Positions 57,826 to 64,000 of a DNA stretch of 64,000 bases are shown piece by piece. The first letter of the stretch is position 1, and each line of letters begins with the position of its first letter. Below the pieces are notes generated by a model, which was given only the letters and a program-made list of their open reading frames with translations, was not told where the DNA came from and did not search any database. Source of the stretch: Tetrapyrgos nigripes (taxonomy: Eukaryota > Basidiomycota > Agaricomycetes > Agaricales > Campanellaceae); assembly GCA_013368315.1 (NCBI GenBank), contig JAACJM010000283.1:1-64000 (forward strand), written 5' to 3'. The position numbers and the translations under genes are program-made.

Positions 57826-57912
57826 CACCAGCATGGCGCAGTGGGCCCATAACCCCGAGGTCACTGCTAATCTACCTGAGGAGTTGGAGCACAAGTTTTT
57901 TTTTTCCTTTCT
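57826..57912 (+). pseudogene. tRNA-Met-derived sequence (SINE head or tRNA relic)
   Basis: AGCATGGCGCAGTGG is followed by GCCCATAACCCCGAGGTCA. This matches the D arm (A box) and anticodon arm with CAT anticodon of eukaryotic initiator tRNA-Met, but about nine bases are missing between the two. The T arm (B box) cannot be found. An 11-base T run at 57897-57907 resembles a Pol III terminator. It cannot fold as a full tRNA, so it is a relic or the head of a tRNA-derived SINE. Confidence 0.55.
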
Positions 57913-59523
57913 TTCCGTTATTTCTCTCTACATATGTCGTAAACCTAGTAGTTTCAAGTGCCTGGCCTTTCCGACTTGTTGGGTTGTACATAGACAAGCT
58001 CATGTAGACCTCGACACGGCTGAATAGAGTCTCAAATCAAAACCACAGATACATACATAGATAGACAGACAGATAGAGATACGCGGGGTGTATGTGTGGT
58101 CCTTCCTGCATCACGAATATGCCGAGTGATGTTGAAGTTGCAAAAATTTTCATTCACTCTATCGTTACCTATATGCATCATTGCCATTTACCTATCTCTT
58201 TGTTCATAAACCATCACGACGTTGAGAACGTTCCCTCCGAGTACATACTCAGTCCTGCATGTAAAGATTTTCGTGTCCAAGGTCTCCGAGCGAGAAGGAA
58301 ACTATGTAGGAACGCTCAGTGCGGCGGGGCTCAGCGTGGCCTGAAAAGGCCTCACTGTAATGATTACTTATGAGCCTTAGGGTACAGCCTCGACAATCTT
58401 GGTACCAGTACCATACGTAACGGTACTGCTACCGTTGTTTTCGGCGTTCAAGGCTAAGTTGGCTTCAAAACCTGAATCTAAGCTCTGTTTCATGATGTAG
58501 CCTCTACACGTCCAAGGCGAGAGCAATTGCAATGATATATATAGGTTATCTGCGAACGACTATCGCAGACTCGCACATACATACTTGGTGAACGCCCATC
58601 ATTGCTATTGCTTTGATTCGCCGGTGTCCCTAGCAGACGATCCACGGATGTACGTATACGGAAAGCCATGCGAAAATTGCTCAGCAACGAAATTTGCCAT
58701 TTCTGGCACAATTCCCTATGTTGCACAGGCATGCGGCCGTGCGCCATCATGCATCCAATGCCATGTGCAGTGAATAAGGGAAAGTCAACCAATCCAATCA
58801 CTCGCGGGGGTCTCGGGTTCAGCACAAAGTGAGTATACTTCATTCTTTCGTATCGTTTAACCAACTTCAATCCGAATCGTGCGCCACGCATTTATTTGCC
58901 CAAAGATTGGTTCTATAAAGGAGTACTTTCTATAGAGGAGTACTACTCCGACTCGTTGGATTCCTCACCTTCTTTTGTCCCTTCCCGTCCCTCCCTTTCA
59001 TTGTCAGATTAAATTCTTCTAATCAACTTGAACCGATGCAATGCGCTCCAGTCTTCTGCGCTCTTCCATTTGGTGTCCGCAAGAGATGGACCATCACATT
59101 TGGTGTACAGTGGTTCACACCATTCACAGCATGAGGTGTGAATACCAGCCTATACAAAGTTCCTTGATTCAATGTAGAAAGTGGTTGATTGGCTGGTGGG
59201 GTAGATGTTTGATTTTTAGTCAGAAGGATACAAATTCTGCCAAAGTTTGGTGTGATTACATTGAGGGAGTGGAGTAGCATTACTGTCTTAAAGAACTGTC
59301 AGTCATTCGATATCAATACTTACAGTGACCAGGATATGTACCAGCTGCTGAATTAGCAAGTAGTACATGGCACTATGCACAATGATTTTGGGTATTTCAG
59401 AGTTAAAGATAAATGGGGGCAGATTTACAAATCATTTTCATTGATGTTGCTCAGTGTATATATATATTTTACATTGTTCCGCCAGGACAAACATAATTTT
59501 CAAAATCAGTGTTAAATTTGAGG
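57913..59523. other. No gene identified
   Basis: A few frames of up to 130 codons on both strands lack domains or splice structure. A short GATA/GACA run occurs near 58052-58080. 59280-59523 is probably the 3' flank of the STAND gene. Confidence 0.4.
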
Positions 59524-62425
59524 TTAGGCATTTCCTGATGCCATGGATTTTGCCAGCTCATCATTAACCCGCTGAAGGCAGCTTTCACAAATAGCAACTT
59601 CTTGTGGCACTTGAATGGCTTCAAAAAGTTCCTTTGCTTCTTCAAATTTTGCTTTGGCAGGAAAGAGGTACCCTTTGCCATGATCAATTCTCCCAAGACT
59701 ATGCAAGCATTGAGCTGCTCCCAGCCTGGATCCAACCCCCTCAAATTGCTCTTTGGCTTGCTCAAGCATGACCTTTGCATCTTCATATTGCCTTTGCACC
59801 CTGCACATATCCCCCAGGCTTTGCAAGCATTGAGCTGTTCCCAACCTGTCACCAACCCCCTCAAATTGCTCTGTGGCTTGCTCAAGCATGACCTTTGCAT
59901 CCTCATATTGATCTAGCATGCTACATATATCCCCCAGGCTTTGTAAGCATTGAGCTGCTCCCAGCCTGTCACCAACCCCCTCAAATTGCTCTTTGGCTTC
60001 CTCAAGCATGACCTTTGCATCTTCATATTGGCTTAGCATCATGCATATATTCCCCAGGCTTCGCAAGCATTGAGCTGCTCCCACCCTGGATCCAACCCCC
60101 TCAAATTGCTCTTTAGCTTGCTCAAGCATGACATTTGCATCCTCATATTGATCTAGCATACTGCATATATCTCCCAGGCTTTGCAAGCATTGAGCTGCTC
60201 CCAGCCTGGATCCAACCCCCTCAAATTGCTCTTTGGCTTGCTCAAGCATGACCTTTGCATCTTCATATTGGCTCATCATCCTGCATATATCCCCCAGGTT
60301 TTGCAAGCATTGAGCTGCTCCCAGCCTGGATCCAACCCCCTCAAATTGCTCTTTGGCTTGCTCAAGCATGACCTTTGCATCCTCATATTGATCTAGCATG
60401 CTACATATATCCCCCAGGCTTTGTAAGCATTGAGCTGCTCCCAGCCTGGATCCAACCCCCTCAAATTGCTCTTTGGCTTGCTCAAGCATGACCTTTGCAT
60501 CTGAATATTGATCTAGCATAGTGCATATATTCCCCAGGCTTTGCAAGGATCGAGCAACACCTCTCATATCTCCAATTTTTTCATATAGATCCTTAGACTG
60601 TTGTACCTTCTGCTTGGATTGTGTATATCTTTCCTGATGATAAAGGCTGTCTCCTAATCTTTGATAGCATTCTGCTTGTATCTGTTCAATGGTGTTATTC
60701 CTAGATATACTGCCACTGCTTGTAACCACTTTCATGTCACTTGTGTCCTGATTTATCTCATCCTTATATAGCTCCTCCACATCATGAATTATATCTATAG
60801 CCTTCTCATATTCTCCCATGAACCTCAACATATATTCTTGCATGAACATCACTTCAGTTTGATCACTCAAATTCAGCTGTGACTTCCATCTCAAATATTT
60901 CACAACCAATGGCACAAGCCCTGAAAAGTATTCTGAATAATTATACAATTGCTCTAACGCATTTATATGTGATCTTTGAAATGACCTCTTGATCTGTATT
61001 TCCAAAATTTTATAAATATTTCCAATATGCAGTCTAAGCTGACCATCTTCTTCACTGGGATTTTGAGGTAAATTGTCTATGAATGACTCATAAAATACCC
61101 AGACTTGATTTTCAACATTGTCTCTTTCCTGAAAGCTCTTCATAATGTATTCCCCAATTGGTGTCAATATTTTGAGTCCCTTGTCTCCTGTTTCATAAAT
61201 AAGGCATGCCTTCTTCAAGATAAGAGCCTGTGTTGTTGTATCACCAAAATGCATGGTTGCATCAGGAAGCATTTTGGGCAAGTTTTCCAACCAATCTGGG
61301 ATACCACTTGGTAGTAAAGCAACAAGCCTCAAGACATCTTCTCCAGTGGGGGAAAGCTTTTCTCTGACAATGTTGAGTGTCAACTTAATTGAGACTTCAA
61401 TACTTGTAAGCCTGTTCTCCTGCTCTCCCAGCCCAAATGTCTTCAGCACTGCTGTCTTCTGGTGATTCCACCTTTCCATTATGTTCTTCAAAGGCCATTC
61501 TCTGGCAAGCTGTGCCATGAGCATAATAGCCAAGGGCATACCATCCATCTGAATTAACAACTTTTCCAAAATTGGATCCTCCTTCTCAATTGTAAGGTCT
61601 CCATCAGAACAGAAAGAACAGAAAGCTTCCTTGGCTGCACCAAGCTCAAGGGGAGGCAATCCAGATCCTCCTCCAAGTTTATGCCATTTAATTTGTCCAG
61701 GCCCTTCAGTTCCTCTCATAGTGACAATAACTGAGACTGACTTGCATCTGCAGATCATTTCAATTAAGTTCTTGACTTCAGTCTGGCCTTTGCTACCCCA
61801 AGGTGTCTCAAAATTATCCAGAACCAGCAAGAGGTGTTGGCCACCTCTGAGATAGTCCAGCAACAATTTGAAGGAATCTTTTCCTTGTGTCACTTGCAGT
61901 CCAATGGCCTGCACCAATCCCTGAATAAGGATTGTTGCATCTGGAAGCATTTCACAAGGGATGAAATAGCATCTCTCTTCAAATTTCTCTTTGACCAATG
62001 GATTTTCCATGATGTGCAAGGCAACAGATGTTTTGCCTATTCCTCCAGCACCAAGAATAGCGACATGGACCTGTTTGGTTTCACACAAGATATTGACTGC
62101 TTCTTCCATGAGGTGGGATCTTCCAGTGAATACATCTGGAACTTGAGGTGTTTGAAGAAGCAGATCACTGAAATTATGAAATTAGATAAAATAGCCAAAC
62201 ATAGTAGCATTGTACATACTCTGCTGTGATTTCCTGAAGGGAAACAGTTGTCAGACAATGAATTTTGGTGGGAAAATGACATTTACCTTTGGTTTGTTCT
62301 TGGGAAAATCTGCAAACGGTCTGTGTTAGAACTCCAATTACATGGAAAAGAGAGTACTCACTGGTAATGTAGTTATAATTTGCGTCTCGCGCAATATTAG
62401 TGATAGTTGAGCCCGTAAAACTCAT
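59524..62425 (-). CDS. NB-ARC/TPR STAND protein (fungal NLR-like)
   Basis: Four exons: 62425-62362, 62309-62287, 62233-62220 (14 nt) and 62167-59524, with GT-AG introns of 52, 53 and 52 bp, giving 914 residues. The N-terminus carries FTGSTITNIARDANYNYI, resembling short Gly/Asn motifs at the start of many mushroom STANDs. PDVFTGR precedes the NB-ARC: P-loop GAGGIGKTS (73-81), Walker B LLLVLDNFE (146-154), VSVIVTMRG (about 180-188), GMPLAI (243-248). A helical ARC/winged-helix region follows. From about 530 there are TPRs: one degenerate, seven near-identical 40-residue units, one degenerate. Such proteins are nucleotide-switched sensors in non-self recognition; the ligand is unknown. The start at MSFTG is inferred. 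Confidence 0.8.
59707..60546 (-). repeat. Seven near-identical 120-bp TPR repeats
   Basis: Seven in-phase 120-bp units encode L-Q-S-L-G-D-I-C...QYEDAKVMLEQAKEQFEGVG..LGAAQC. Units are almost identical at DNA level, including silent sites; variation clusters at residues 9-14 of each unit (CSMLDQ, CRMMSQ, CMMLSQ, CRVQRQ) and at the SR/DR pair. This points to recent expansion or gene conversion. Confidence 0.9.
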
Positions 62426-62522
62426 GTGATGAGCTCCAGCGAAGGGACCAGTTTGATTAGGACCATTGTCAATTGTTTCCACATCTGGAACTTTTTTCGA
62501 TTTCTCTTTCCTTTTATTTGTT

Positions 62523-62967
62523 TTTCACTCATCAAAAAGATCCCTCAAGTCTTGGTTCCAACTCACCTCGAAAAAACTTTGCGTAGGCGTGACGTTGCTG
62601 CTTTCATCACAAAGTGTTGGAAAGTGTCTCAACCATGTGATCAGAACTTGAACAGTTGCGCTTGAAGCCATCATTTCAAAATGATGGCTTCCTACAATTG
62701 ATGAACCAATCAAGACTCAAGGAGATCTCTATTGGGTGTACAGCACACCTGGATCAACGACGTGACGGCGGCGCCACGGTGTTACTATATACGAACCATG
62801 AACAGTGCGGGTTACTGTTACATATACATGGTTCTTCACTCATCCTCTACTCAATATTGAGGCTAAGTAGTCCCCGTACAACTATTTGAATTGCCCTTGA
62901 AACTCTCCCCATCGCCTCCAAGCCGTCTCTATACGCATCACAAAAAGTACACCCCTTTGCAACCTGA
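62523..62967. other. Upstream region of the STAND gene
   Basis: A minus-strand frame (MASSATVQVLITWLRHFPTL, ending in FFE before GTGAGT at about 62557) could be an upstream exon or an unrelated first exon. I found no acceptor that keeps the STAND frame. 62714-62967 holds nothing recognisable. Confidence 0.35.
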
Positions 62968-64000
62968 TTATAATGATTATACTCGGAGGGTTTGATTATA
63001 TGCTGATTACAGTAAGATTATGAGGAGGGGTCAGATTAGGGCTTCGCACCGTCCCAGTATCCATATGGTTATACGGGAACCGTATGGAAATACAACCCCG
63101 TACCGTATAGCAAGATTTGGAGAAAAAATACAGGACTGTACTGTACGGGTATAACCCGTATACCACCTTCTCCTTTACAGCCGTCATACGGGTTGGTACG
63201 GTTACACGGTATACGGGTCGGTCAAGCCCCGGCAATGACTTTTCCTTAAATTTTAGTCCTTTTCGCCAAGTTTTCGTCATTCTTGTACATGAAGTGGTCG
63301 AAGTGAGGTGAAATTCCAAGCCCGAAGGGTATATCTGCGCTTGATCTGCGCAAATCCTGATGAAAAAGATGCTGATGAGCTGTTGTTCAGATGTCAGTGA
63401 GTCACAAAGGCAAAGTGAAAATCTTTCAGAGAGCTATGGTGATTTGCATAACACTAGTTTCTGACCTCCAGTTCAGTTCTTCAAGTCTTAAAAACAACAA
63501 GAAGTCAGTAAAAGGTGTGTCGCTTGTAGTATTTCTTCCAGCCGCAGCAGCATGACCCCGTAACCAGTATTACTGCCATACCCGTACCCGTCCAGTACCG
63601 TACAAGCTTCTAGATGAACCAGTACGAATACGAGGACGGGTATACCGTACCAGTACTGAGCCAGTAAAATTTACGGCCGTACCAGTATTACTGGACAGTG
63701 CGAAGCCTTAGGTCAGGTTTCATGTAGATTATAATGTGATTATAAGACCCTTGGCCCACAGACCTGTAATCCAGTGCAAGTAGTGTGTATTGTACCTGTA
63801 ATCTAGCTAGTATAATCCACTGTAATCTGGCTGTAATCAGGATGTAATCAGCTTATAAGGTGCTCATGAGGAAGCTGCATATATTGAAAATATAATCAAC
63901 GTGTCTAGATACAAGTGCAAGTAGTACTACTAGTATCTATGCATGCTTGGAACAAGAAGTCAGCAAGGCTAAGGGACAGTAGCAAAGGACATATAGCTCA
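62968..64000. repeat. GATTATA/TGTAATC-rich element with a TACGGGTA-rich insertion
   Basis: Outer parts (62968-63028 and 63711-63860) are dense in GATTATA, GATTACA and TGTAATC. Between them, 63036-63709 is bounded by inverted ends of the form AAGGCTTCGCACTGTCCAGT (left end imperfect) and filled with TACGGGTA/CCGTACC repeats in both orientations. This looks like a small element inserted into a TTACA-type subterminal-repeat element. No coding region. Confidence 0.5.

Noticed and set aside
58780..58830. Possible tRNA B box (GGGTTCAGCAC)
   Set aside because: No A box, anticodon arm or acceptor stem could be paired with it.
59602..60396. Plus-strand frames inside the TPR region
   Set aside because: They are shadows repeated every 120 bp from the minus-strand TPR gene.
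62523..62713. Extra first exon (MASSATVQVLITWLRHFPTL) for the STAND gene
   Set aside because: I found no acceptor that links it in the STAND frame, so it is left out of the model.

Overview
This window looks like a repeat-packed stretch of a basidiomycete (Agaricomycete mushroom) nuclear genome. The evidence is the 52-54 bp spliceosomal introns, tyrosine-recombinase retroelements of DIRS/Ngaro type, Tc1/mariner and CACTA-like DNA transposons, a chromodomain Ty3/Gypsy remnant, and an NB-ARC/TPR STAND gene of the kind expanded in mushrooms. Nothing prokaryotic was seen. Few genes look intact: a Tc1 transposase, a tyrosine recombinase, the NB-ARC/TPR gene and perhaps one Ser/Thr-rich gene.

Layout. 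1-8.8 kb is gene-poor and holds small transposons: a nested pair of TA-flanked elements (960-2831), a solo LTR with a TGTGG duplication (3935-4440), a hAT-like MITE with an 8-bp duplication (4617-5003), a kinase glycine-loop fragment and a 19-bp minisatellite. 8.8-14.6 kb is a decayed DIRS/Ngaro-type element (gag zinc finger, RT, RNase H, tyrosine recombinase) whose 3' half is present twice as a 1.77-kb near-identical inverted repeat. 16.2-19.3 kb and 25.6-28.4 kb are two giant hairpin elements with CACTG termini, TTACA-rich arms and inverted minisatellite cores (9-bp and 22-bp units). The second has a perfect 3-bp TGT duplication, so I assign both to a non-autonomous CACTA-like family. 20.7-22.3 kb and 47.5-49.1 kb are two copies of exactly 1637 bp of a dead Tc1 element whose right end was replaced by an inverted copy of its left end. 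23.1-25.1 kb and 29.3-31.6 kb are decayed transposon genes.

34.4-42.1 kb is one broken multi-exon host-type gene, split by a recent 3989-bp Ngaro-type element with perfect A1-B1-A2-B2 split direct repeats, gag and an intact recombinase but no RT/RNase H, and also by a small MITE. Removing the Ngaro restores the host reading frame exactly. 42.2-46 kb is a nested series: an Old Yellow Enzyme gene truncated by a palindrome-rich repeat that itself carries an apparently intact Tc1 transposon (43775-45401). 47.4-51.3 kb holds a MITE family with doubled GGTGTCTGC termini. 54.4-57.4 kb is a Ser/Thr-rich multi-exon gene on the minus strand with an in-frame TGA. 59.5-62.4 kb is a four-exon NB-ARC/TPR STAND (NLR-like) gene with seven almost identical 40-residue TPR units. 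The right edge is repeat sequence.

The genes do not form a pathway. The window records successive nested insertions: autonomous Tc1 machinery beside dead Tc1 copies, and an RT-containing Ngaro relative beside an RT-less one. The STAND gene is the one convincing intact host gene.
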